NCBI GenBank assembly: GCA_944324635.1
Contig: CALUXC010000004.1
Location: 62,001 to 126,000 of the forward strand
DNA: 64,000 nt
Reading direction: 5' to 3'
DNA from: Candidatus Avelusimicrobium intestinipullorum
Lineage (GTDB): Bacteria > Elusimicrobiota > Elusimicrobia > Elusimicrobiales > Elusimicrobiaceae
The position numbers and the translations under genes were made by a program. Position 1 is the first letter of the stretch, and each line of letters begins with the position of its first letter. Positions 8,100-19,111 of this stretch are shown one piece after another. Below the pieces are notes generated by a model. That model was not told the DNA's origin and ran no database searches. It saw nothing but the letters and a program-made list of their open reading frames with translations.

Positions 8100-9209
8100 C
8101 TAGTTTTCGGGTTCCAACACCAGCACGATGCGGTTTTTGCCGGCATCGTCCGGCAGTTGAACGGCTTTCACCAAACATTTTACATTTTTATTGATGACCG
8201 TGCCGCGCAAAACTTTGGTCGGGTTCTCCAAGGCTTCCCCCACCACCTGAATAATTTCTTGCTGTCTTCCGTCAAAAATATCCAGCAGGTGCACGCGTTC
8301 TTTTCCGGGCACGTGCAACTCAAAGTTGGTATACAAAATGTTGTTGTTTTCGTCAATCACCAACGCGCGGGAGCCTTTGGGCACGGTAACGGCCAGAATG
8401 GTTTTCCACCAGCGCTGTTCTTTTTCCAGCGACATGATTTCCACATTCTCCAGGCTCTTGATGTCCTCGCGGATTTTGGCTAAGAGCGAAGAAATCGCCA
8501 CCGCCACATCGCCGATTTCATCGCGTCTAGTAGGGAAGGAAAGCGACAAATTGTTCAAAGACACCGCTTCCACGCTGTCTTTCAACGCCAACAGCGGGCG
8601 CAAAATCTTAAGCAGCAGGAACAAATACAGCACCCCGCCAATGAGCAAAATCATGATAAACGCGCCAAACGCATAGCGAATCATGGACGAATGAATCAGT
8701 TTTTTGGCGCTTTCGCGCGAAACCGTCACATTCACCACACCGGCCACCGTGTTGCCTTTTGCCAATAGCGGAATAGCCATATCATAATAATCGCCGCCGC
8801 CAGCCAAAATGGCACGCGGCAAGCCATCGCGAATGGCCTGCACTACGGCATTGGTATCAAACCCGACGGAGTTATTATAATCCGCATAGGACATGCGCAA
8901 AAACTTGGTGTTTTCGTGCCAGCGGATAGACCCATCGTAGTTCAAATATACCAGGCTTTTGATGCGGTCGTCGTTGCGTTGCAGGCCTTTCATAATTTCG
9001 GCCTCGCGGAACGTGGCTTCGCCTTTGGGGCGGGAAGCCAGCCACTGCACCAAGGAAGGCGCGCGGAAACGCACCATTTCCACCATTTCGTTTTGCAGTT
9101 TTTTATCAAAAACAAATTTGAACAAGTTGTAATAGAAGAGTCCGCCGATAATGGACGCATACACCGTTACCAGCACGAACCATAAAACCCATTTAGACGT
9201 AAGCTTCAT
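8100..9209 (-). CDS. Membrane HAMP-PAS receptor without an output domain
   Basis: A 369-residue protein: helix (about 8-30), periplasmic sensor of about 140 residues, second helix (about 178-203), HAMP (about 205-255, with LRPLLALKDSVEAV and RRDEIGDVA), a helical connector, and a C-terminal PAS-like domain starting near GSRALVIDENNNILYTN. No histidine-kinase, GGDEF, EAL or methyl-accepting domain follows; the protein simply ends. It is embedded between the TPR gene and the small membrane protein of the tad operon, so it may relay a surface or secretion signal by protein contact with the kinases encoded downstream (inference). Confidence 0.8.
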   Translation of the reverse strand: MKLTSKWVLWFVLVTVYASIIGGLFYYNLFKFVFDKKLQNEMVEMVRFRAPSLVQWLASRPKGEATFREAEIMKGLQRNDDRIKSLVYLNYDGSIRWHENTKFLRMSYADYNNSVGFDTNAVVQAIRDGLPRAILAGGGDYYDMAIPLLAKGNTVAGVVNVTVSRESAKKLIHSSMIRYAFGAFIMILLIGGVLYLFLLLKILRPLLALKDSVEAVSLNNLSLSFPTRRDEIGDVAVAISSLLAKIREDIKSLENVEIMSLEKEQRWWKTILAVTVPKGSRALVIDENNNILYTNFELHVPGKERVHLLDIFDGRQQEIIQVVGEALENPTKVLRGTVINKNVKCLVKAVQLPDDAGKNRIVLVLEPEN

Positions 9210-9221
9210 TTGGTTTTTCTC

Positions 9222-10652
9222 CTATTTCAACAACTCTTCCACTTTGCGCAAGCCCAAATCGGCGTCACTGTTGCCGGGGTCTAACTGCTTGGCCACAATC
9301 CAGGCCTGGCGGGCGCGTTCGTAATCGTCTTGGTTAAAAGCGTCCAAGCCTTCAATGTATTTGGCGCGGGAAGCGGCACTGGCTTCGGCCGACACACGGT
9401 TCACCGTACCGCCCAAAGAAGGCAGCGTTTCATTGGGGCCTACCGCTCCTACGGAAGAACCGATCGTTCCCGTTCCCGTGGCACCGGGGATTACCGCCCC
9501 GCTGTTCGGAATACCGGGCACATTTCCTTCCACGGCCACCGTTTCAATGGGTTCTTCTTCCAACGCTTCGTTGGCGGCGTCTTCCGCTTTCTGGGCGGCT
9601 TCTTCGGCTTTCTTAGCGGCAGCTTCCGCCTTTTCCGCCTGCACCTGTTTTACGCGCAGGTGGTTTTCTTTAGCGTTGCGAGCCCGTTTAATCAGGCCGT
9701 CCATCGTAGAGGAATCCGCCCCCCATTTCTTGGCATTGGTCCAATAAGAAATGGCTTGGTCAAAACGATTGGAATTGTACGATTTATTCCCCGCATTGTA
9801 ATAGCCCGCGGCAATTTCATTTTTCAGCTGAGACATGTATTTCTGCACGCGCGGGTCGCCGGGTTGGATTTTGGTAATCCGTTCAAACACGGCGTAAGAT
9901 TCCACGAACTGGCCTTTGTTGTAAAATTCCAAAGCCTGTTTCATGGAGTCGGCCACCTGCTGTTTGCGCAATTTATTTTCCGTGTCGGAAATTTTGGCCA
10001 CCAGTTTCGGGTCGTCTTTGCGCATCAACAGGGCGTTGTACCACGCGTCCAACGCGCGTTGATAGTCGCCCTCATCGTAGGCTACATCGCCGCGGCGGGT
10101 GTATTCTTTGGCAATTTCATAATCAATTTTGCGCTTCCAGGACTGCGCCTTGGAGTTGCCGGGCTGAATGGTTAAAATTTCATTTAATTTATCGTTGGCT
10201 TCCACCAGGCGTCCGCTGTCATAGAGGCGAATGGTTTCCTGGAATTTAGCCTCAATCACCTGCGATTCGGAAATCGTACCGTAGGTGCCCATATTGTTGG
10301 CCTGCTGGGCCAGGGTTTGGGCTTGTTTGAAATTGGGGTCAATGCTCAAAATGGTCTGCGCCATTTCCTGGGCGCGCTGATAGTCCCCGCGTTTATACAG
10401 CAGGTAGGCATTTTCGTACACCATGCGCAGGGTGTAGTTTTGGATGCGCTGTTTTTCCAGCTGAACGGTGGAGAGATATTGTTTCTTTTCTTCCACATCG
10501 TTCAACGTGCCCATGGAAATTTTGCTTAAATCCAAAAGCATTCCCTCTTCCTTGCCGTGCTGACGGACGGGAATTTCTTTGCGGAAAGTCGCCGCTTGGG
10601 CGCAAACCGCGCCAAAAACAAAAAGCAGTGTTAAGGTAAGATATTTTTTCAT
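9222..10652 (-). CDS. Exported TPR protein of the tad operon (TadD-like role)
   Basis: A signal peptide (MKKYLTLTLLFVFGAVCAQA) precedes several tetratricopeptide repeats, clearest around residues 60-110, 125-170, 175-215, 235-290 and again at the C-terminus (about 430-470). Between them lies an Ala/Glu/Lys coiled coil (about 320-350) and a Gly/Pro/Thr-rich linker (about 360-415). Exported TPR proteins are a standard part of Tad loci (TadD, a pilotin or scaffold for the secretin), and this gene follows tadC by 11 bases, so the same role is likely here. It is longer than typical TadD and has no lipobox, so equivalence is inferred from context. Confidence 0.8.
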   Translation of the reverse strand: MKKYLTLTLLFVFGAVCAQAATFRKEIPVRQHGKEEGMLLDLSKISMGTLNDVEEKKQYLSTVQLEKQRIQNYTLRMVYENAYLLYKRGDYQRAQEMAQTILSIDPNFKQAQTLAQQANNMGTYGTISESQVIEAKFQETIRLYDSGRLVEANDKLNEILTIQPGNSKAQSWKRKIDYEIAKEYTRRGDVAYDEGDYQRALDAWYNALLMRKDDPKLVAKISDTENKLRKQQVADSMKQALEFYNKGQFVESYAVFERITKIQPGDPRVQKYMSQLKNEIAAGYYNAGNKSYNSNRFDQAISYWTNAKKWGADSSTMDGLIKRARNAKENHLRVKQVQAEKAEAAAKKAEEAAQKAEDAANEALEEEPIETVAVEGNVPGIPNSGAVIPGATGTGTIGSSVGAVGPNETLPSLGGTVNRVSAEASAASRAKYIEGLDAFNQDDYERARQAWIVAKQLDPGNSDADLGLRKVEELLK

Positions 10653-10663
10653 AGGTTTATCCT

Positions 10664-11554
10664 CTAAAATCCCATACCGCCGCTGACCAAACCGCTAATC
10701 ATCGGGGCTAAAATTAAAATAAAAATCGTCGGGAAAATAAACATAAAGAGCGGGAACAACATTTTAGTGGACGCCTGAGCCGCCAATTTTTCGGCGCGGC
10801 TTAAGCGGCGGGAGCGCAAGTCCGACGAGAAGTTGCGCAGCAAATCCACCAAGCTGGTACCCAGTTCGTCGGATTGAATAATCAAGCTTACCAACGAACG
10901 CACTTCCGCCACACCCGTACGGGCCGAAAAGCGTTCCAACGCTTCTCTGCGGGAGTACCCCAGCTTAATTTCGTTAATCGTCTTATCCAGCTCTTCTTCC
11001 AAAACCGTCTTCACTTTGGCGATTTTGATAATTCTTTCAAAAGCGGTCAAATAATCCAAACCGGACTCAATAATCAAAGCCGCCAAATCCACCGTGGTGG
11101 AAAAGTTGCCCAGAATTTCAGCCTGGCGTTTCTGGATTTTGCTTTTAATCATCACGTCCGGCACCATAAAGCACACCGGCACCAAAATCACCGGCCATAC
11201 AGCCTGGAACAGCAACATGATGGCCGCCGGAATGGCCAAGGCCGCGATGATTTTAGTATATAAAATATCTACAGGCTGCGGGTTATCCGGGCTGCCCAGC
11301 TGCATGTGCATTTCTTCCAAGCTTTTTTCCAAGTGGAAGTTGTGCAGGCAGAAAACGGCCAGTCTGTCCATCAGCTTTTCTTCGGGTTTTAAGCGCGCGA
11401 AGCTGGAAGTGGACTTAAAGCGGCGCACCGCCACGTCCACAATGTCTTCCTTTTTAGGCTTGGGCGCCAGCAAACCGAAGATAGTGAGGAATACGGAAAA
11501 CATCCCCACCGCCAACAATAAGTTCAGCCCTAACGTAAACGCTAAATTGTTCAT
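10664..11554 (-). CDS. tadC: TadC, inner-membrane platform protein of the Tad pilus
   Basis: A 296-residue protein of the type II secretion F-domain (GspF) class: N-terminal helix, paired helices near 105-140, then the cytoplasmic helical T2SSF domain (with EELDKTINEIKLGYSRREALERF split across residues about 190-215), and C-terminal helices. TadC with TadB forms the platform on which the TadA ATPase works. It follows tadB with 2 intervening bases. Size and helix layout are normal for the family. Confidence 0.9.
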   Translation of the reverse strand: MNNLAFTLGLNLLLAVGMFSVFLTIFGLLAPKPKKEDIVDVAVRRFKSTSSFARLKPEEKLMDRLAVFCLHNFHLEKSLEEMHMQLGSPDNPQPVDILYTKIIAALAIPAAIMLLFQAVWPVILVPVCFMVPDVMIKSKIQKRQAEILGNFSTTVDLAALIIESGLDYLTAFERIIKIAKVKTVLEEELDKTINEIKLGYSRREALERFSARTGVAEVRSLVSLIIQSDELGTSLVDLLRNFSSDLRSRRLSRAEKLAAQASTKMLFPLFMFIFPTIFILILAPMISGLVSGGMGF

Positions 11555-11556
11555 AA

Positions 11557-13182
11557 TTATACCCGCACTTCTCCCATCTTTTTAAGCACTTTCATGCCGA
11601 TGCCAATCCAGATGACACAGAACAGGAATACGAAAATTCCCACCGGGCTTGCATAGAACGAAATCATCTGAGTCGGGTTGAAAATAAACATCACCAGCAT
11701 CATTACAAACGGCATAATACTGACCACGATAGACTGGATTTTTTGCTGGGCCGTCATAGCTTGCAGCTTTTCTTCCAGTTTACTTTCTTCGCGGATATTT
11801 TCCACCAAGCGCGCAAAGATGACCGTTAAGTTACCACCCACCTGGCGCTGAATGATGATGGCTTTAATAATATACGAAAGCATACGGCTTTCCACACGGT
11901 CGGAGAGGCCGTCCAGGGCTTTTTCAAAAGGCGTACCCAGCTGATAGTTTTTCACTACCAGGCCGAATTCGTCCGCAATAGGCGGCAGCATATCTTTGGA
12001 CACCAATTCAAACCCCTGTACAATATCCATACCCGAACGAAGCGAGTTGGAAAGCAAAATCAGCGCGTCCATCAGTTGTTTGTTGATGCGTTTGCCGCGG
12101 CTCTTTTTCAGTGCGTCCAACACGGCGCTGGGCATGCGGATACTGACCACCCCGCCCAAAAACACCACCAGCAGGAAAATAAACACACCGACAAATCCGC
12201 CCGTCATTAATCCCAAGAACAAGCCAAACAACCCGAACACAAAAACCGTACCAAACACGATATATTTAATATCAATCGTTACGAACTGACGGTTAAAATC
12301 TTCCGCCCATACCACGCTTTTTTGGCGGTACTCTTCCACCATGCGCAAAATATTTTCGCGTTTGTTTTCCAACAACAGATACACGGCCAGGCCCGCTAAA
12401 GCCGAACCCAATACAATCAAAATCAAGCTGAACAACCGATCCGCAAACGTGGTGCGGTAAATCTTTGGATCCGGCGGATAAGTGGGAATGGCAGTCCCCA
12501 AAAACTGCGAGAACAAATGGTTCGATAATACCACCACCGCCATCACGGACTGACGATACTTATTTTCCCGTTCCGAAATCGGGCTGGAGAAAGATTCAAT
12601 GGTGCTGAAAAACTCGTTGTTAATCAACTCAAAGGTAGAAAGCATGGAGCGCGCACGGCCGTCCATACTGTCTTTCATGATCAGCAGTTTCTGCCCGCGC
12701 AGCAAATCTTTATTCAAGCGGTCCAGCGTAGCCATCAAGTTAATGCGGTTCCCCACAAATCCGCGGGAAAGCTGCTCCAACACTACCGGCTGGCTCGGAT
12801 CCATTGATTTGGCCGCTCTATCCAAAAACAAATAGACGTTGGAAAACGCCTGACGCCACAAATCCACTTCGCTGTAGGTGCCTTCGTTGGGCACGTATAC
12901 CACTTTGTTTTTGTCCATGCGTTCCAATTCCGCGGCAAACCATTCGGGCATTTTCACGGTGCGCCCGGAAGAAGCTCCGCACACGTTGGGCAGCGTATAG
13001 ACCTTCTTTTCGGCAGGCAAATTTACGTCAAAAAATTCCGCCAAAATACGCATTTTTTCCTGAGCGCATTGAATCCGCGCCAAATCCTGCTGACCCAGCG
13101 CGCGCGCCTGCAACGGCACCGGTAACACCGCCGCCGCCAACAGCAATACGCCCAACAGCAATACGTGAACTTTTTTCGTCAT
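11557..13182 (-). CDS. tadB: TadB platform protein with an extra exported N-terminal domain
   Basis: The C-terminal half (about 250-541) is a normal TadB: helices near 252-270 and 310-350, a T2SSF domain with LMDALILLSNSLRSGMDI and QRQVGGNLTVIFARL, and C-terminal helices. The N-terminal 250 residues are unusual. They start with a signal-like segment (MTKKVHVLLLGVLLLAAAVLP) and continue as a soluble, mostly helical region before the first real membrane helix, so they should lie in the periplasm. Typical TadB proteins are about 300 residues and lack this part. The extension contains two cysteines (near 39 and 68). It may contact the short secretin or CpaB across the periplasm (inference). Confidence 0.88.
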   Translation of the reverse strand: MTKKVHVLLLGVLLLAAAVLPVPLQARALGQQDLARIQCAQEKMRILAEFFDVNLPAEKKVYTLPNVCGASSGRTVKMPEWFAAELERMDKNKVVYVPNEGTYSEVDLWRQAFSNVYLFLDRAAKSMDPSQPVVLEQLSRGFVGNRINLMATLDRLNKDLLRGQKLLIMKDSMDGRARSMLSTFELINNEFFSTIESFSSPISERENKYRQSVMAVVVLSNHLFSQFLGTAIPTYPPDPKIYRTTFADRLFSLILIVLGSALAGLAVYLLLENKRENILRMVEEYRQKSVVWAEDFNRQFVTIDIKYIVFGTVFVFGLFGLFLGLMTGGFVGVFIFLLVVFLGGVVSIRMPSAVLDALKKSRGKRINKQLMDALILLSNSLRSGMDIVQGFELVSKDMLPPIADEFGLVVKNYQLGTPFEKALDGLSDRVESRMLSYIIKAIIIQRQVGGNLTVIFARLVENIREESKLEEKLQAMTAQQKIQSIVVSIMPFVMMLVMFIFNPTQMISFYASPVGIFVFLFCVIWIGIGMKVLKKMGEVRV

Positions 13183-13210
13183 ATCAAAACCTTAGTTGCC
13201 TCTTGTAATC

Positions 13211-15523
<2,313 letters not shown>

Positions 15524-15528
15524 ACCGA

Positions 15529-16275
15529 TTATTCCACAATTTCAACCGTGATGAACAGGAACAAAGAGCGCTGTTCTTCCGTAACGTCTTTGTTTTTGAA
15601 CAAAAGGCCAATAAGCGGAAGGCGTCCCAAGAAAGGCACGCGGTCCTCAGATACGTTGCGGGAACTGCTCTTTAAGCCGCCGATAACCAACGTTTCGCCG
15701 CTGTTGATTTCCACGTGGGTTTCCACATCGCGGTTGGTAAACGAAGGCGCGGTGGCCGTACCGATAACCACAGTTCTGGAATAGTCCACCGTGGAGACGG
15801 ACAACTGCACCTGCAAATCAATAATGTTGTTGCGTTCCGGAATAATCGTAGGAAGCACGTTAAGCAAAATACCGTATTCTTCCAGCTGGGAACCGACACC
15901 CTGGTTGTTCACGATCGGTATCGGCACTTTGCCGCCAACGGTAATTTTGGCGCTGTTGCCGGAAGACGTAACAATTTTCGGGTTGGAAAGCACCTGGGCG
16001 CGTCCTTCCGTTTCCATCAAGCGCAAGCGGGTGGTAACGGCGGTTTTGCGTTCAAACTCGCCCAAGGACAAAATGCCGGGGATGGAAGCTTCTTCAAAGT
16101 CAAACAGCTGGTTCCACGAAAACCCTTTTACGCTTTGCATGGTACCGCTGATTTCCACCACGTCGGCGCTGACAGCTACCAAACGCGTTTTTTTGGCAAA
16201 CGCGCAAGACGGCATCAGCACGCTGAAAAGTAATACCGCAAGAGATATTTTGGCTATAAACGTTTTATTCGTCAT
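15529..16275 (-). CDS. cpaC: Minimal secretin (RcpA/CpaC C-domain only)
   Basis: A signal peptide (MTNKTFIAKISLAVLLFSVLMPSCAFA) leads straight into the secretin C-domain: VLSNPKIVTSSGNSAKITVGG, LNVLPTI, and the signature VPFLGRLPLIGLLFKN near the end. At 248 residues it is roughly half the size of typical Tad secretins and lacks the N-terminal periplasmic domains (BON/N1-type). Truncation by frameshift is unlikely, since cpaB ends only 14 bases upstream of this start and AGGACA stands before the ATG. The missing periplasmic ring may be supplied by the exported domain of TadB, the TPR protein or CpaB (inference). Confidence 0.88.
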   Translation of the reverse strand: MTNKTFIAKISLAVLLFSVLMPSCAFAKKTRLVAVSADVVEISGTMQSVKGFSWNQLFDFEEASIPGILSLGEFERKTAVTTRLRLMETEGRAQVLSNPKIVTSSGNSAKITVGGKVPIPIVNNQGVGSQLEEYGILLNVLPTIIPERNNIIDLQVQLSVSTVDYSRTVVIGTATAPSFTNRDVETHVEINSGETLVIGGLKSSSRNVSEDRVPFLGRLPLIGLLFKNKDVTEEQRSLFLFITVEIVE

Positions 16276-16289
16276 ATTTGTCCTGTTCG

Positions 16290-17042
16290 TTATTGAAATA
16301 ATTTTTCAAAAGTCGCAATTTCCATCAAGTAGTTGGTCACGTCGCCGTGAGAGCGCAAGATGACGGAAACATCGCCTTCCGATTGAGCCAACGCCAAATA
16401 CTGCGCGTCACGCGGGGAGAGCGCCAAGGACAGCGCCGAGCTGTCCGAATACGCAGCGGCATCTTCTTCTTTATTCTTCATGGCATTGGCGGCCTTGGCG
16501 TCCAAGCCTTGGCCCAAATCGGAACCAACGCCCAACACTTTCACGTTCTGCAACAGCGTCACCGTCACTTTCTGGCGGGTGCCGCTTTTCATTACGGCTT
16601 CAAACGTCAAAAGAACGTCGATGTTGTCGTCCGGTTTAATCATGCTGGCGGTGGCTATCGGTACGTTGATGATGAAACCTCTCATTTGCACCGGGATTTT
16701 GCTGGATAAGCCCGCCTCGGGAGACAACGAGGTAATGGCATACTTAGAGATCTGGTTGCCTTTGGGAATCTGAATACGCGCAACGGCATTTTCAATGGCC
16801 TTAAAGTCGGCGTCCGTGGTGTAGGTGAAAGCGTCTTTTTGCAGATAGGCAGCCGGCACCGGCACGGGTTTAATAAAGTCGCGTTTAATTACTTCGCGTT
16901 CTTTAATATCGCGCACCGGAACAAAAACTTGTTTGATGTTTTTGGAAGCATTCAGCTTCTTTTCCGCGCTGCTTACAATCATCGCGTATACAATGGCCGC
17001 CAAAATGGCTACCACCAACGGAAGAAAGATTCCTTTTTTCAT
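16290..17042 (-). CDS. cpaB: CpaB/RcpC pilus-assembly protein (SAF domain)
   Basis: A 250-residue protein with one N-terminal membrane helix (about 5-22), a SAF-type domain beginning VFVPVRDIKEREVIKRD, and an RcpC-like region with GFIINVPIATASMIKPDDNIDVL. CpaB proteins link the inner-membrane platform to the secretin and bind envelope glycans. Length and order match the family. AAGGAG precedes the ATG. It lies between the TadE-like gene and the secretin gene, the usual Tad arrangement. Confidence 0.92.
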   Translation of the reverse strand: MKKGIFLPLVVAILAAIVYAMIVSSAEKKLNASKNIKQVFVPVRDIKEREVIKRDFIKPVPVPAAYLQKDAFTYTTDADFKAIENAVARIQIPKGNQISKYAITSLSPEAGLSSKIPVQMRGFIINVPIATASMIKPDDNIDVLLTFEAVMKSGTRQKVTVTLLQNVKVLGVGSDLGQGLDAKAANAMKNKEEDAAAYSDSSALSLALSPRDAQYLALAQSEGDVSVILRSHGDVTNYLMEIATFEKLFQ

Positions 17043-17085
17043 TTAGTCTCCTTAAACGACAGCTGTTAAATTTAATAACTCAAAT

Positions 17086-17574
17086 CTATTTGGTATCGGA
17101 ACTCAGATACGCTTTTTCCACCGGCATACGGGCCGTAGCCTTGATGCGGCGGATCCCCTCTCTGCGGGGCTCGCTGGCCAGCACATAGCTGGTCCCCGGG
17201 AACATCAACCGTACGGGATACGTAACGGTTACAACCACGTCTTCGTGGCGGTGTCTTTTATACATCGGGTCGGTACCGGTGGTTTCCACTTTCACGTTCA
17301 CGCCGATTCCGGCCGCCTTGGTGCCAAAAACTTTTTGTTTGGCTTGGTTAATCTTCTGTGTAATAACGGTTCTGTCCGGCCGGCCGCTGGGCTTTTTGAC
17401 CGCCACCAGCGAACCGATACGGGCAAACTCATAGGAAGCGTGGTTAGCAATAATCGTGTGGTAGGCGATGTTGCCGTATTCAAGGACGAAAAACACCATC
17501 AACATAAATACCGGCAAAATCAACATCAACTCCGCAGTTACCTGCCCGCCACACTTCCTACGAAATTTGTTCAT
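17086..17574 (-). CDS. tadE: TadE-like pseudopilin
   Basis: A 162-residue protein with a basic leader ending in CGGQVTAELML, so prepilin-type cleavage after Gly10 leaves Glu at +5, followed by a 20-residue hydrophobic helix. The exported part is beta-rich, with a VVVTVTYPVRLMFPG strand region typical of TadE. It follows the major pilin gene by 11 bases and precedes cpaB. It is expected to be a minor subunit processed by the same peptidase as Flp; no TadV-type peptidase gene is in this window. Confidence 0.85.
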   Translation of the reverse strand: MNKFRRKCGGQVTAELMLILPVFMLMVFFVLEYGNIAYHTIIANHASYEFARIGSLVAVKKPSGRPDRTVITQKINQAKQKVFGTKAAGIGVNVKVETTGTDPMYKRHRHEDVVVTVTYPVRLMFPGTSYVLASEPRREGIRRIKATARMPVEKAYLSSDTK

Positions 17575-17585
17575 ACGGCCTCAAA

Positions 17586-17807
17586 TTACATTTCGTTCAT
17601 GCTGCCGGTGATTTTGCCTTTCACTTGTTCAAACAAATCAGGCATAAATTTCTTGATCAGCACACCGGCCAAACCGGCCACGCCCACGACCACTACGAGC
17701 ATCAACACGTATTCGATCGTGTTCTGGCCTTCTTTTTTCTTCAGGCAGCCCAAAGCTTGCGCTTTCAAGGCGTCCATTTTGTTCTGCAAAGCTACGATAA
17801 ACTTCAT
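17586..17807 (-). CDS. flp: Flp pilin, probable major subunit
   Basis: A 73-residue pilin. A leader of about 27 residues ends KKKEG, with cleavage expected before QNTIEYVLML; Glu(+5) and Tyr(+6) are present. One hydrophobic helix rich in Val/Ala/Gly and a short amphipathic tail (DLFEQVKGKITGSMNEM) follow. The perfect AGGAGG ribosome site 9 bases before the ATG is among the best in the window and suits an abundant structural subunit, hence the call as major pilin. Confidence 0.88.
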   Translation of the reverse strand: MKFIVALQNKMDALKAQALGCLKKKEGQNTIEYVLMLVVVVGVAGLAGVLIKKFMPDLFEQVKGKITGSMNEM

Positions 17808-17835
17808 GTGAAAGTCCTCCTAATTTTTATTAAAA

Positions 17836-18024
17836 CTATCTGCTTGCGTCATAGTCCGACAAAATAACTTTAGCCCCTTCTTCAAATTGCTGCGGCACCA
17901 AATACGAATAGAGTACGTAGAAAGAAATAATCGCCGTAAAAAGTCCGGCCGCCGTTATAATATATTCTACCGCGGTTTGACCTTTTTTATTCCCAAAGAT
18001 TTTCTTTCCCGCTCCTTTCGTCAT
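17836..18024 (-). CDS. flp: Flp-like pilin
   Basis: A 62-residue pilin-like protein: basic leader, KKGQTAVEYIITAAGL with Gly15 cleavage site and Glu-Tyr at +5/+6, one helix with a Tyr-rich second half, and an acidic tail. It lies 3 bases after the PorV-like gene and 28 before the major pilin. Its weaker ribosome site (AAGG) suggests a lower level than the neighbour; probably a minor pilin. Confidence 0.82.
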   Translation of the reverse strand: MTKGAGKKIFGNKKGQTAVEYIITAAGLFTAIISFYVLYSYLVPQQFEEGAKVILSDYDASR

Positions 18025-18027
18025 ACC

Positions 18028-19002
18028 TTAAAATTCAATACCCAACGCAATCTGTTGCGAGGTTCCCAGCGCCCCAAACGGAGTGACCGCGTAATCAATG
18101 GACGCGCCATAACCAAACAGTTCAGAGCTGTAAATACCAAACCCGAACGATACTTTAGACGTTTCCGCCAGGCCCAAATCGCCTACCCACGAGTCTTTGT
18201 CATTGATACCCGTGTTTTCGCGGGAATAGTAACCCACGCGCAGATCAAAGCGAGCCACCTGCAGCATATCTTCCGGAATATGAATTTCCAAGCCTACGCC
18301 GTAGCGGCCTTTATCGTCGCGGTATTTCATGTATTCACCGGAAATGGTGAAGTAGCGCGTATTCAAGTCCGCGCCCAAGCGCCAGCCACGGGGCATTTCG
18401 TCTTTATCGCCCAAGTTCACAATCGCGCCGCCCAAACCGAGCCAATTTACCAAGCGTAATTTGGCGCCTACGTCAAAACCTACGTTGTTATAATGATCCG
18501 AATCCAATTTTTCGGAAATATATTTGGCCGTACCGCCCAGCTGCAACTTCTGGTCAAAGAAACCGCGCGCAATGGACAGCCCGCCCACAAAGTTCTGCAC
18601 CGGCGTACCTACTTCCGGGTTTTGTTCTCCATGCTCTCCGCGGAAGTCAAACCCGTCCATATCCATATAGTTGACGGTCACACCGATAATGGTTTTACCA
18701 ATCGGCTGCAAATACGCCAACGTGCGGGCTTTATAGCCTTGCAAATAGTCCAAATACGAGAACTGCAGTTCCCGCGTCGTGGCAGAAGCCGCACCCGCCG
18801 GGTTCCAGAATAAGGCTTCCGGACCGTCAGCAATGGACACATAGGCATTACCTAAGGCCTGGGCTCTGGGGGAGCCGGCGTCAATCTTCAAAAACGCACT
18901 CGCGCTGGTACCGGCATCGGAATAAATGGAAGAAGCCGACGCGCTTGCGCTTACAAGACCGACCGTTAAACAAGCAATTAAAACTTTTAATCTTATATTC
19001 AT
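18028..19002 (-). CDS. porV: PorV/PorQ-family outer-membrane protein (UPF0164)
   Basis: A signal peptide (MNIRLKVLIACLTVGLVSASA) is followed by the family N-terminus SAFLKIDAGSPRAQALGNAYVSIADG and EALFWNPAG, then alternating strands ending in aromatic residues, consistent with a beta barrel. PorV in Bacteroidota type IX secretion carries cargo with C-terminal sorting domains to the surface sortase; PorQ is its paralogue. Here the gene stands directly after a giant secreted protein whose C-terminus resembles such a domain, and directly before pilin genes. Whether it acts in secretion, attachment or both cannot be told from sequence. Confidence 0.88.
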   Translation of the reverse strand: MNIRLKVLIACLTVGLVSASASASSIYSDAGTSASAFLKIDAGSPRAQALGNAYVSIADGPEALFWNPAGAASATTRELQFSYLDYLQGYKARTLAYLQPIGKTIIGVTVNYMDMDGFDFRGEHGEQNPEVGTPVQNFVGGLSIARGFFDQKLQLGGTAKYISEKLDSDHYNNVGFDVGAKLRLVNWLGLGGAIVNLGDKDEMPRGWRLGADLNTRYFTISGEYMKYRDDKGRYGVGLEIHIPEDMLQVARFDLRVGYYSRENTGINDKDSWVGDLGLAETSKVSFGFGIYSSELFGYGASIDYAVTPFGALGTSQQIALGIEF

Positions 19003-19085
19003 AAATTAGTTTCTTCTGCCGGACCTATCCGGACTTTTAGTTAAGTTCCGGCCCCACGGGCCACATCAGTACTGCAACAACACCC

Positions 19086-19107
19086 TTGGGGGGCTTTCGC
19101 CCCCCTC
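19086..19107 (-). terminator. GC-rich stem-loop after the giant surface-protein gene
   Basis: GGGGGGC (19088-19094) and GCCCCCC (19099-19105) flank a 4-base loop that reads GAAA on the minus strand. The hairpin lies just after the stop of the giant gene, but no T-run follows. It may be a partial terminator or a processing/stability element that sets the ratio between the giant protein and the pilus genes. Confidence 0.55.
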
Positions 19108-19111
19108 AGGT

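Noticed and set aside
9330-10175. Plus-strand open frame of 281 codons opposite the TPR gene
   Set aside because: The composition is mirror-like to Ala/Glu repeats on the other strand; no start signal.
15529-16289. Possibility that the short secretin is a frameshifted fragment of a longer gene
   Set aside because: The start has a ribosome site and signal peptide, and cpaB ends 14 bases upstream, leaving no room for lost N-domains.
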